Part shown: one piece after another, positions 1 through 6,718 of the stretch | Numbering within the stretch: position 1 is the stretch's first letter | Layout of the letters: each line of letters begins with the position of its first letter | Origin: Burkholderia sp. | Lineage (GTDB): Bacteria; Pseudomonadota; Gammaproteobacteria; Burkholderiales; Burkholderiaceae | Assembly (NCBI GenBank): GCA_030151225.1 | Contig: JASLEG010000350.1 | Span: 1 to 17,783, forward strand | Direction of reading: 5' to 3' | DNA length: 17,783 nt | Made by a program: the position numbers and the translations under genes | The notes under the pieces: model-generated | Database searches by the model: none | Told to the model about the DNA's origin: nothing | What the model saw: only the letters and a program-made list of their open reading frames with translations

Positions 1-958
1 CGGCGGCGCTCGCGGCGGCATCGCTCGCGGCAGGCGCGACGGTGGCGGCGCTCGCGTCGGAGGCCGACGAAGCGGACGCCGCGGCGCTGGCCGCATCAGT
101 GCCCGGCACGCTCGCGGCCGGCTGCGCTTGCGCGTCGGCCGACAGGTCGCGATACGACACGCCGCGGCAGGTCACGTGCTGAAACGACGGATCGTTCTTC
201 AGGTGCGGATCGAACTTCCACGCGAGCTTGCCGGTGGCCGCGTCGAGCGCGAACAGGATCTGGTGCGGCGAGCACAGGTACAGCAGGTTGCCGATCTTCA
301 GCGGCGTGACCTCGTCGGTGATCTCGCCCGGATCGTTGGGGCCCTTCGAATCGCCGGTGCGGAAGCTCCAGGCCACCTGCAGGTTCTTCACGTTCTCGGG
401 CGTGATCTGCTTGAGCGGCGAATAGCGCGTGCCTGCCTGGGTGCGCCCGTAGGCGGGCCAGTCGGCGTCGGCGATGCCGGGAATCGGCGAGATCGCGCCG
501 CCCGTCTGGGCCGCGAGCGTGCCGTTCAGTTCCTGCGGATCGTTGAAGTTCGCGTAGGTCAGCACGCCGGCCCACACCAGCAGCGAGATCGTCAGCGCCC
601 AGCCGTTCGCGGCGCGCGCGCCGTTCAGCTTGCGCGTGACGAGCACGAGCAGCCACACGCCGAAGATCACGAGCACGCCCGAGCGCGGTGCGAGCGCCCA
701 GAAGTCGAAGCCCGATTCGCCGACGGCCCAGATCGCGGTGCCCACCAGCAGCAGCGCGTAGAGCGTCAGCGCCACGGCGCGGCGGCCGCGGATCAGCCAC
801 GCGAACACCAGCAGCACGATGCCGGCCACCACGTAGTACGCGGAGCCGCCGATCGCGACGAGCCATGCGCCACCCACTAGCAGGTACAGCCCTGCCAGCA
901 CGGCGAACAGCAACGTCAGGCCGCCGATGACGCCGAGCGACGAGGATTGTTTTGTCAT
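1..958 (-). CDS. gcd: Membrane-bound PQQ-dependent glucose dehydrogenase, N-terminal part (partial)
   Basis: Quinoprotein dehydrogenase of the glucose/quinate/shikimate family. It oxidises aldoses in the periplasm and passes electrons to ubiquinone. The 319 visible residues start at ATG 958-956, with AGG about nine bases upstream, and run off the window at base 1. Residues of about 8-136 form a run of hydrophobic segments matching the five-helix membrane anchor of Gcd. The periplasmic propeller begins near DWPAYGRTQAG and continues through PNDPGEITDEVTP, LYLCSPHQ and QHVTCRGVSY (C264-Y269), which resemble E. coli Gcd closely. Residues 274-319 are an Ala/Ser/Asp/Pro low-complexity stretch (23 Ala and 9 Ser of 46), unlike the short segment found there in E. 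coli. Glucose is the likeliest substrate; a quinate or shikimate enzyme is the main alternative, because the discriminating C-terminal part is missing. Confidence 0.9.
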   Translation of the reverse strand, partial: MTKQSSSLGVIGGLTLLFAVLAGLYLLVGGAWLVAIGGSAYYVVAGIVLLVFAWLIRGRRAVALTLYALLLVGTAIWAVGESGFDFWALAPRSGVLVIFGVWLLVLVTRKLNGARAANGWALTISLLVWAGVLTYANFNDPQELNGTLAAQTGGAISPIPGIADADWPAYGRTQAGTRYSPLKQITPENVKNLQVAWSFRTGDSKGPNDPGEITDEVTPLKIGNLLYLCSPHQILFALDAATGKLAWKFDPHLKNDPSFQHVTCRGVSYRDLSADAQAQPAASVPGTDAASAAASASSASDASAATVAPAASDAAASAA

Positions 959-1065
959 GATCCCAACCTTTTGTTCGAGACGGTTTATCAACAAAGCCGC
1001 GCGTCATGCCTGCGCGGGTCGTCCTCCATCGTTCTTCTGTTTGTCGTTGTTATCGCGACTGCTGC

Positions 1066-1081
1066 GGCGTGAATTCACGCC
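1066..1081. repeat. Perfect 16-bp palindrome upstream of gcd
   Basis: GGCGTGAATTCACGCC is identical to its reverse complement. It lies about 108 bp upstream of the gcd start and one base from the next, larger hairpin. It could be a regulator operator or part of a composite structure; no known consensus was recognised. Confidence 0.7.
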
Positions 1082-1082
1082 A

Positions 1083-1127
1083 TGCGCCCCGCCGCGGCCG
1101 ACTCTCTGTCGGCCGCGGCGGGGCGCA
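1083..1127. repeat. 20-bp perfect stem with five-base loop
   Basis: Bases 1083-1102 are exactly complementary to 1108-1127, with the loop TCTCT (1103-1107). The stem is almost entirely G/C. No T run follows on either strand, so it is not a canonical rho-independent terminator. As RNA it would be extremely stable; as DNA it could extrude as a cruciform. Confidence 0.85.
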
Positions 1128-1136
1128 ATGCAGGAC

Positions 1137-1175
1137 GTCGCACGCACGCGCGCCGAGAGGCGCATGCGATGCGAC
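1137..1175. repeat. Imperfect inverted repeat, third in the gcd upstream cluster
   Basis: Outer arms GTCGCA (from 1137) and TGCGAC (ending 1175) pair perfectly. The inner arms, GCGCC and GGCGC around the loop GAGA (1155-1158), also pair, with a mismatch or bulge between. It follows the 20-bp stem after nine bases. Confidence 0.5.
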
Positions 1176-1597
1176 TGAATCTGGGGAACACACCACGAAG
1201 CGTGCGACGCGTCCGGCCGCGCGATACGAGATCGCGGCGACGACGGCGCGTGCATCATGTCGGCGGGAGCCCGGCCCCGTGCGCGCAGGACGCGGCGCAA
1301 GACCCGACTGCCCGAAGAAACGCCCACCCGGCTTGCCTGTTTGTCATGTCCTTCCCGTCACGTGAATGCGTGGCATCACATCGAATGCGAGGATCGCGGG
1401 CGCATCGCGCACGTTCACTGCATGAAAGACTTCTGAAACGTTCGGCTCTCGTCGTTCAGGGCCGCAAATATAGCGCCTTTTCCCCGAACCTGCACGCTCG
1501 CGGCACTCGGGACGATTGCGCCGTTTTTCAAGCATCGGCAGGATTCGTGCAATAAATGCCTCGGCAAAATCGTCCCGACGCGGCAATCGCGCGGTTC

Positions 1598-1624
1598 GGC
1601 ACAAGACAGAGCAAGCTGTGTGCC
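1598..1624 (-). terminator. Weak hairpin after cydB, possible transcript end
   Basis: GGCACA (1598-1603) pairs with TGTGCC (1619-1624) and CAG with CTG inside it, leaving a three-base bulge and a six-base loop. It begins 14 bases beyond the cydB stop in the direction of transcription. There is no U tract, so termination is uncertain; it may only protect the 3' end. Confidence 0.25.
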
Positions 1625-1637
1625 AATTTGCGCGCGC

Positions 1638-2645
1638 TCAGTGGTAGCCGGGGTCGCCCTCGCGTACCTTGCCGTGAAAGACGCGGTACTGCATGAAGTT
1701 GTAGACGAGGATGATCGGCAGCACGATCACCGTGCCGACCAGGATGAACCACTGGCTTTCGGGCGGCGACGAGGCCGCCCAGATCGACAGCGACGGCGGC
1801 GCGAGATTCGGCCAGATGCTGATCACGAGCCCCGTGTAGCCGAGGAACAGGATCGCGAGCGTGAGCACGAAGGGCTGCACGTCGCGGCGCCGCTTCACCG
1901 CGCGCAGGATGCCGAACGCGCAGGCCAGCACGAGGATCGGCACCGGCGAGAACACCACCAGGCGGCCGCCGCCGAACCAGCGCTCGGCCACCGCCGGCAG
2001 CCCGAGCACGGTCCACGCGCTCACCAGGAAGATCGCGCCGAGCAGCAGCAGGCACAGCGGCTTCATCAGGAACCACGCCTTGGCCTGCAGCGCGCCGTCG
2101 GTCTTCCAGATGATCCAGCCGCAGCCCAGCGTGGCATAGGTGATCAGCAGGCAGAAGCCGCAGAACACGCTGAACGGCGAGAGCCAGCCGAACGGATCGC
2201 CCGCGAAGCTGCCGTTCACGATCGTGGTGCCCTGCAGCAGCGAGCCGAGCACCACGCCCTGGCAGAAGGTGGCCAGCATCGAGCCACCGATGAAGGCCAG
2301 ATCCCACAGGTTCTGCGTGCGGGTGGCCTTCGCGCGCAGTTCGAACGCCGCGCCGCGAAAGATCAGGCCGATCACCATCAGGATCAGCGGCAGATAGTTG
2401 GCCGGCAGCAGCGTGGCATAGGCCACCGGGAACGCGCCGTACAGCACCGCGCCGCCGAGCACGAGGAAGGTCTCGTTGCCGTCCCAGACCGGCGCCACGG
2501 TGTTGAGCATCACGTGGCGTTCGCGCTCGGCGTCGAAGAACGGAAACAGCAGGCCGATGCCGAGATCGAAGCCGTCGAGCATCACGTAGAGAAACACGCC
2601 GAGCCCGACGATGCAGGCCCACAGCACGGGAAGATCGAGATTCAT
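1638..2645 (-). CDS. cydB: Cytochrome bd-type (cyanide-insensitive) quinol oxidase subunit II
   Basis: Inner-membrane partner of CydA in the haem-copper-independent terminal oxidase that oxidises ubiquinol and reduces O2 to water. The 335-residue length is normal for CydB/CioB. The N terminus carries the family features DGFDLGIG (about residues 24-31) and WDGNETFLVLGGAVLYGAFP, and the rest is a succession of hydrophobic helices ending in a short polar tail (EGDPGYH). The start at ATG 2645 lies four bases after the cydA stop, with GAGG inside the end of cydA as its ribosome binding site, so the pair is co-transcribed and probably coupled. No CydX-like small ORF was seen after it. The short Q-loop partner subunit suggests the CIO subtype, for which cioB is the alternative name. 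Confidence 0.95.
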   Translation of the reverse strand: MNLDLPVLWACIVGLGVFLYVMLDGFDLGIGLLFPFFDAERERHVMLNTVAPVWDGNETFLVLGGAVLYGAFPVAYATLLPANYLPLILMVIGLIFRGAAFELRAKATRTQNLWDLAFIGGSMLATFCQGVVLGSLLQGTTIVNGSFAGDPFGWLSPFSVFCGFCLLITYATLGCGWIIWKTDGALQAKAWFLMKPLCLLLLGAIFLVSAWTVLGLPAVAERWFGGGRLVVFSPVPILVLACAFGILRAVKRRRDVQPFVLTLAILFLGYTGLVISIWPNLAPPSLSIWAASSPPESQWFILVGTVIVLPIILVYNFMQYRVFHGKVREGDPGYH

Positions 2646-2649
2646 CGCG

Positions 2650-4050
2650 TCAGGCCTCGTCGTCGATCGCGTCGCCGGGCCGCGCCAGCGCCCGGTTGTG
2701 CAGGATGGGATGCGCGGCCTGGCCTTCGTCGCGGCCGGCCACCGGGCCCTTGCGCATGAGCTTGAGCATGTAGTACACGCCGGTGCCGAACACCAGGAAA
2801 TAGACGATCACGAACAGCAGCAGGGTCACGCCGACCTGCTGGCCCGACAGCGGCGAGACCGAATGCTCGGTGCGCAGCACGCCGTACACGGTCCACGGCT
2901 GGCGCCCCACCTCGGTGGTGATCCAGCCCGCCAGCAGCGCCACGATGCCCGACGGCCCCATCCACAGCATGAAGCGCTGAAAGAGCCGCGATTCGTAGAG
3001 CCGCGCGCCGCGCCGCAGCCACGCGCCGAGCAGCACCGCGAACAGCATCAGGAAGCCGAGCCCGGCCATCAGGCGGAAGGTCCAGAACAGGATCGGCGAA
3101 TACGGGCGATCCTCGGGCGGAAAGGTCTTCAGGCCGCGTATTTCGCCATCCCAACTATGCGTGAGGATCAGGCTGCCGAGATGCGGGATCCGGATCGCGT
3201 CATGCGTCTGTTCGGCCTGCATGTCGGGCAGCCCCACCAGGTTCAGCGCGGTGCCGCCGTGCTCGGTCTCCCAGATGCCCTCGATCGCGGCGATCTTGGC
3301 CGGCTGGTATTCGCGCGTGTTCAGGCCGTGGGCGTCGCCGATCAGGATCTGCAGCGGCACGAGCGGCAGCAGCAGCCACAGCGCCATCGAGAAGCTGCGC
3401 GTCACCGCCGGATCGCGCCGGCCCTTCAGCAGGTGCCAGGCGCTGCAGGCGGCCACCAGGAATCCGGCCACGATGAACGCGGCGATCGTCATGTGCAGCA
3501 GCCGGTACGGAAACGACGGATTGAACACGATCTTCCACCAGCTCACCGGCACCAGGCGGCCGCCCTCGATGGCGAAACCCTGAGGCGTCTGCATGAAGCT
3601 GTTGGAGGCGAGGATCCAGAAGGTGGAGATCAGCGTGCCGAGCGCCACCATCAGCGTGGCGAAGTAATGCGAGCGCGCGCTCACGCGTTGCCAGCCGAAC
3701 AGCATCACGCCGAGGAAGCCGGCCTCGAGGAAGAACGCGGTGAGCACCTCGTAGGTGAGCAGCGGGCCGGTGACGCTGCCGGCGATGCGCGAGAAGCCGC
3801 CCCAGTTGGTGCCGATCTCGTAGGACATCACCACGCCCGAGATCACGCCCATGCCGAAGCCCACCGCGAAGATCTTCGACCAGAACAGGAACATGTCCTT
3901 GTAGGACGCGTCGCCCGTCTTCAGCCACATGCCCTCGAGCACCGCGAGAAAGCTGGCCATGCCGATGCTGATCGCCGGGAACACGATGTGGAACGACACC
4001 GTGAAGGCGAACTGCAGGCGCGCCAGATGCAATGCGTCGAAGATCTCCAT
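2650..4050 (-). CDS. cydA: Cytochrome bd-type (CIO) quinol oxidase subunit I
   Basis: Haem-bearing subunit of the bd quinol oxidase; 466 residues. The start at ATG 4050 is chosen because GGGGAGG lies just upstream and the protein then begins MEIFDALHLARLQFAF, as in the family. Ligand residues can be placed by hand alignment to E. coli CydA: H21 (counterpart of H19), H186 (b558), E101 and E109. The quinol-site residues K252 and E257 lie in AKIAAIEGIWET, and GRQPW is at 382-386. The Q loop is the short form and contains GLKTFPPEDRP (306-316), typical of CioA from Pseudomonas and Burkholderia and not of the long-loop E. coli enzyme. The CIO subtype is known for cyanide tolerance in other species; tolerance here is inferred. 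cydB follows at once. Confidence 0.95.
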   Translation of the reverse strand: MEIFDALHLARLQFAFTVSFHIVFPAISIGMASFLAVLEGMWLKTGDASYKDMFLFWSKIFAVGFGMGVISGVVMSYEIGTNWGGFSRIAGSVTGPLLTYEVLTAFFLEAGFLGVMLFGWQRVSARSHYFATLMVALGTLISTFWILASNSFMQTPQGFAIEGGRLVPVSWWKIVFNPSFPYRLLHMTIAAFIVAGFLVAACSAWHLLKGRRDPAVTRSFSMALWLLLPLVPLQILIGDAHGLNTREYQPAKIAAIEGIWETEHGGTALNLVGLPDMQAEQTHDAIRIPHLGSLILTHSWDGEIRGLKTFPPEDRPYSPILFWTFRLMAGLGFLMLFAVLLGAWLRRGARLYESRLFQRFMLWMGPSGIVALLAGWITTEVGRQPWTVYGVLRTEHSVSPLSGQQVGVTLLLFVIVYFLVFGTGVYYMLKLMRKGPVAGRDEGQAAHPILHNRALARPGDAIDDEA

Positions 4051-4203
4051 GCAGCCTCCCCTGCGTGGATGCGCCGGCACCGAACTCGCGGCGATCGTCG
4101 AGCTGGTTGCGTGCGCATCGATTTCGGTGGCCGCGGACGCCCGCCGGGCGAGAGGCGATGGCGCGCGCGACACGCGCCGCCTCGCGACGGGCGGCACGCA
4201 TCA

Positions 4204-4231
4204 ACAATAAACCATCCTCGGCAAAGGTAAA
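4204..4231 (-). promoter_or_regulatory. Candidate promoter of cydAB
   Basis: On the minus strand TTTACC (4231-4226) and TATTGT (4209-4204) are separated by 16 bases; each matches four of six sigma-70 consensus positions. It would give a leader of about 147 nt before cydA. No clear FNR/ANR box was found nearby. Confidence 0.3.
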
Positions 4232-4255
4232 GCCCGCCGGCACGCGACGGCAGGC
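4232..4255 (-). terminator. Candidate terminator of the ClC gene
   Basis: Bases 4255-4248 and 4239-4232 form an eight-pair stem (one G-U) with an eight-base loop on the minus strand. It is followed by TTTACCTTT, a broken U tract. It lies 67 bases beyond the ClC stop codon, between that gene and cydAB, and touches the candidate cydAB -35 box. Confidence 0.35.
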
Positions 4256-4322
4256 TTCGTGCCTGTAAGGAAAACCCGCTCGGGGCGGACGTTTCGGCGC
4301 GCGAATGTGTGAATGGCCGCGA

Positions 4323-5633
4323 TTATTTCCCGGCACGCATCGATACCAGCCGGAACGCGGCGATCGAGCCGCCCACGGCCAGCAGCACCGGAATCAGGAA
4401 ATCGTGTCCCGCGCGCGTGAATTCCACGATCAGCACGATCGCCGTGAGCGGCATCTGCATCGACGCGGCGAGGAAGGCCGCGGCGCCCACCAGCGCGAAC
4501 GCGCCGGGTGCCGCGCCCGGCCACGCGAGGCTCCAGGCGCCGCCGAGCACCAGCGCGAGCAGCGCGCCGTTGGCGAGCCCCGGCGTCAGCAGGCCGCCCT
4601 CGGCGCCGGCGCGCAGGCTGCTCCATTCGATCGCCACCTTGAGCACCAGCAGCACGGCGGCCGCGCCGATCGTCAGCGCGCTGTCGAAGCCGAGCGCGGC
4701 CGGCCCCTTGCCGTTGCCGAGCAGCGCCGGCAGCGCCACCGACAGGCCACCGATGATCGCGAAGTTCAGCACCGAATACGCGGGCAGCCGCCAGTCGCGC
4801 GGCGCAGCGGCGCGCGCGGCGGTGGTGATGCGCGTGAAGCCCCAGGCGGCCACGCCGAACAGCGGCCCGCACACGGCCGACCACACCACCAGCGAGGCGT
4901 CGATCGGCAGCGCCGGCACCGTGTACTGGTGCTCGTTGCCGAGGCCGATCCAGGCCACCACCGCCGCGATCGCCGAGCTGGCCAGCGCGGGCACCGCAGC
5001 CGACCAGCCGAAGCTGCCGAGCAGCACCTCGAGCACGAACACCGCGCCGCCGAGCGGCACGTTGTACACGGCCGCGAGCCCGGCCCCCGCGCCACAGGCC
5101 ACCATCAGCCGCTGGTCGGCGGCGCTCAGGCCGGCGCGATGCGCGATCCAGCCGGCCCACAGCGAACCGATCTCGCGCGGCGCCACCTCGCGGCCGAGCG
5201 GCGAGCCGAGCGCCACGGTCACGATCTGCAGCAGCGCGTGCACCGTGGTACTGAGCACCGGCATGCGCGGATCGGCGGCCTTCACGGCGCGCTTGATGCT
5301 GACGAGCGGTGCGCCCCAGCGATACAGCGCCCACCAGCCCAGGCCGGCCACCAGGCCGCAGCCCGTCATCACCAGCACGCGGCGCAGCGGCGCGGCCTGC
5401 GTCACGCCGTGCAGGAAGCTTTCGCCGCTGATCACGTGGGCGAGGCTGTAGCCGTAGGCCAGATGCTGGATCGCGTGCAGCAGCAGCGCGAGCGCCATGC
5501 CGCCGAGGCCCGCGCCGAGCCCCGTCAGCACGGTCACGAGCGCGAGCCGCACGAGCGGGCGGCGGGCGGCCTGCGCGGGGTGGGCCGCCGACGGGCGGGA
5601 GGAAACGGCTGGGCTGGCGGCGGGCGTGGACAT
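4323..5633 (-). CDS. ClC-family anion channel or transporter, divergent motifs
   Basis: Polytopic inner-membrane protein of 436 residues from the ClC superfamily. Recognisable parts are LGREVAPRE (146-154), which matches the gating motif GREGP and keeps the gate glutamate (E149); the segment AAVYNVPLGGAVFVLEVLL (187-205); GGLLTP (346-351), counterpart of GxFxP; and the final helix ASMQMPLTAIVLIVEF. By hand alignment to E. coli ClcA, the chloride motif GSGIP is replaced by RWGAP (105-109) and the proton glutamate E203 by V203. Ion selectivity and channel-versus-antiporter mechanism are therefore open. No cytoplasmic CBS domains are present. ATG 5633 is preferred over ATG 5702, because the latter falls within the candidate -10 box; no strong ribosome binding site supports either. 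Confidence 0.85.
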   Translation of the reverse strand: MSTPAASPAVSSRPSAAHPAQAARRPLVRLALVTVLTGLGAGLGGMALALLLHAIQHLAYGYSLAHVISGESFLHGVTQAAPLRRVLVMTGCGLVAGLGWWALYRWGAPLVSIKRAVKAADPRMPVLSTTVHALLQIVTVALGSPLGREVAPREIGSLWAGWIAHRAGLSAADQRLMVACGAGAGLAAVYNVPLGGAVFVLEVLLGSFGWSAAVPALASSAIAAVVAWIGLGNEHQYTVPALPIDASLVVWSAVCGPLFGVAAWGFTRITTAARAAAPRDWRLPAYSVLNFAIIGGLSVALPALLGNGKGPAALGFDSALTIGAAAVLLVLKVAIEWSSLRAGAEGGLLTPGLANGALLALVLGGAWSLAWPGAAPGAFALVGAAAFLAASMQMPLTAIVLIVEFTRAGHDFLIPVLLAVGGSIAAFRLVSMRAGK

Positions 5634-5700
5634 GGCGGCGAACGAGGAATAGGAAACGACGGTGACGCGCCCGATCGGCGACGGCGAGCGCAATGGCGAC

Positions 5701-5729
5701 ATCCTAGAGATCGCCGAATCATGAAACAA
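5701..5729 (-). promoter_or_regulatory. Candidate promoter of the ClC gene
   Basis: On the minus strand TTGTTT (5729-5724) is followed after exactly 17 bases by TAGGAT (5706-5701). It lies in the only AT-rich patch of the divergent spacer and gives a leader of about 60 nt to the start at 5633. Confidence 0.45.
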
Positions 5730-5831
5730 ATGGATTTTTCTTCTCGATTCATTCTTTCCATGCATTTTCGAGACGAAGGCCACGCCGATCCGGGAAAACA
5801 CCGCCTCGCGTTTTCCCCGAGCGCGCCGGCC

Positions 5832-5860
5832 TTGACGCCCTTGCGGCGATCGACAACACT
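5832..5860 (+). promoter_or_regulatory. Candidate promoter of the gntR-SDR-BKACE-MFS operon
   Basis: TTGACG (5832-5837) and AACACT (5855-5860) are separated by 17 bases. The -35 box is near consensus and the -10 box is weak. Transcription would start near 5867, a few bases before the first of two palindromes that fit regulator binding. Confidence 0.45.
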
Positions 5861-5873
5861 GCGAGGCATCAAG

Positions 5874-5883
5874 TGTGATCACA
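5874..5883. promoter_or_regulatory. Palindrome TGTGATCACA, candidate GntR operator 1
   Basis: Perfect 10-bp palindrome with outer GT/AC half-sites, lying just downstream of the predicted transcription start and about 30 bp before the regulator's start codon. FCD-type GntR proteins commonly bind short palindromes with GT...AC half-sites. Confidence 0.5.
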
Positions 5884-5890
5884 TATCAAA

Positions 5891-5900
5891 CCTGTACAGG
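5891..5900. promoter_or_regulatory. Palindrome CCTGTACAGG, candidate GntR operator 2
   Basis: Second perfect 10-bp palindrome, its centre 17 bp from that of the first. Its core TGTACA fits the general GntR/FCD consensus. It overlaps the AGGAG ribosome binding site (5898-5902) of the regulator gene. Confidence 0.5.
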
Positions 5901-5912
5901 AGTCCCCCCGTC

Positions 5913-6623
5913 TTGGCCCCTCGCATCGTCCCGCCCGCCCTGCAAGCCGTGGAATCGGAAACGCTGGCCGACAAGGTCTACCGCCAACTGCGCGAGGCGC
6001 TGATGAGCGGCCGGTTCGCGCCGGGCCAGGCGCTGAGCCTGCGCGGCGTGGCCGAGGCGGTGGGCTCGTCCACCATGCCGGTGCGCGCGGCGCTCACGCG
6101 GCTGGCCGCCGAGCGCGCGCTGGTGGACGGCCCCAACCGCGCGCTGATGGTGCCGCCGATGACGGTGGCCATGCTCGACGAGCTGCGCGACGTGCGCATC
6201 GCGCTCGAGGGCTGCGTGGCCGAGCGCGCCACGGCGCGCATGAGCGAGGCCGAGATCGGCGAGGTGCGCGCGCTGTGCGAGACCATGCACGACCACGCGG
6301 AAGCCGGCGAGACGCGCGACTACCTGCGCACCAACTTCGCGTTCCACCGCGCGATCTACCGCCACGGCGCCAGCGAGAGCACGCTCGCGATCATCGAGAA
6401 CCTGTGGATGCGGATCGGCCCGTTCCTGAACATGGTGGCGCCCGACGTGCCCCACATGCGGCGCTCGATGGTGGCGCACCGCGCGATCGTGGACGCGCTC
6501 GCACGCCGCGACGGCGCCGGCGCGCGCGCCGGCATCGCGCTCGACATCGACGGCGCCGCGCACGATCTGAACGCCTCGCTCGAAGCCGAGCGTGGCGCCC
6601 GCCTCGGGCCGGTGCGCGCCTGA
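5913..6623 (+). CDS. GntR-family (FadR/FCD) transcriptional regulator, TTG start
   Basis: Ligand-responsive DNA-binding regulator of 236 residues, first gene of the operon. Residues of about 14-80 form the winged helix (ETLADKVYRQLREALMSGRFAPG, then LRGVAEAVGSSTMPVRAALTRL). The rest is an all-helical FCD ligand domain with candidate metal-ligand positions in FAFHRAIYRHGAS and MVAHRAIVDAL. The start is set at TTG 5913, because AGGAG lies ten bases upstream and no ATG or GTG lies at the expected place. The only upstream in-frame ATGs are in the promoter region, and a later GTG (about 5949) is a less likely alternative. It probably represses itself and the downstream genes through the two palindromes. 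The effector is probably the pathway substrate or an intermediate (inference). Confidence 0.88.
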   Translation: MAPRIVPPALQAVESETLADKVYRQLREALMSGRFAPGQALSLRGVAEAVGSSTMPVRAALTRLAAERALVDGPNRALMVPPMTVAMLDELRDVRIALEGCVAERATARMSEAEIGEVRALCETMHDHAEAGETRDYLRTNFAFHRAIYRHGASESTLAIIENLWMRIGPFLNMVAPDVPHMRRSMVAHRAIVDALARRDGAGARAGIALDIDGAAHDLNASLEAERGARLGPVRA

Positions 6624-6637
6624 GGCCCAGCCATACC

Positions 6638-6660
6638 GGCTGCCCGTCGCGCGGGCAGCC
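6638..6660 (+). repeat. Intra-operon stem-loop between gntR and the SDR gene
   Basis: Bases 6638-6646 and 6652-6660 form a perfect nine-bp stem around the loop TCGCG. No T run follows, so full termination is unlikely. It begins 15 bases after the gntR stop and could cause partial attenuation or protect an mRNA end, setting regulator and enzyme levels apart. Confidence 0.5.
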
Positions 6661-6718
6661 ACCCCGCATCACGCATTCCGACACGACCTTCAGCACAACG
6701 AAACAGGAGACGAAAGGC

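Larger units (their letters stand above)
959..1637. other. Non-coding gap between cydB and gcd
   Basis: No convincing gene lies in these 680 bases. The open frames on both strands are Arg/Ala-rich, lack a good ribosome binding site and resemble no family. The stretch should hold the gcd promoter (minus strand), which I could not place with confidence, and the 3' end of the cydAB transcript. It contains three consecutive inverted repeats (1066-1175), an AT-rich patch with TATATT on the minus strand near 1466-1471, and a small hairpin just after cydB. Confidence 0.6.

Noticed and set aside
1083..1127. Rho-independent terminator
   Set aside because: The stem is perfect but no T run follows on either strand.
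1004..1604. Open frames on both strands between cydB and gcd
   Set aside because: Arg/Ala-rich products without a ribosome binding site, family resemblance or consistent codon bias; they arise from GC-rich DNA with few stops.
1344..1637. CydX/CbdX small subunit after cydB
   Set aside because: No short single-helix ORF with the expected hydrophobic N terminus was found; CIO-type operons often lack one.
4051..4197. Longer CydA starting upstream of 4050
   Set aside because: The family N terminus begins at MEIF, and a strong GGGGAGG site lies just before it.
1620..4230. Long plus-strand frames opposite cydAB and other genes
   Set aside because: His/Arg/Gln/Ala-rich antisense shadows of clearly recognised genes.
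5720..5912. N-terminal extension of the GntR regulator from in-frame ATGs in the divergent spacer
   Set aside because: The stretch holds the predicted promoters and palindromes, is AT-rich in part and does not resemble a GntR N terminus; TTG 5913 with AGGAG fits better.
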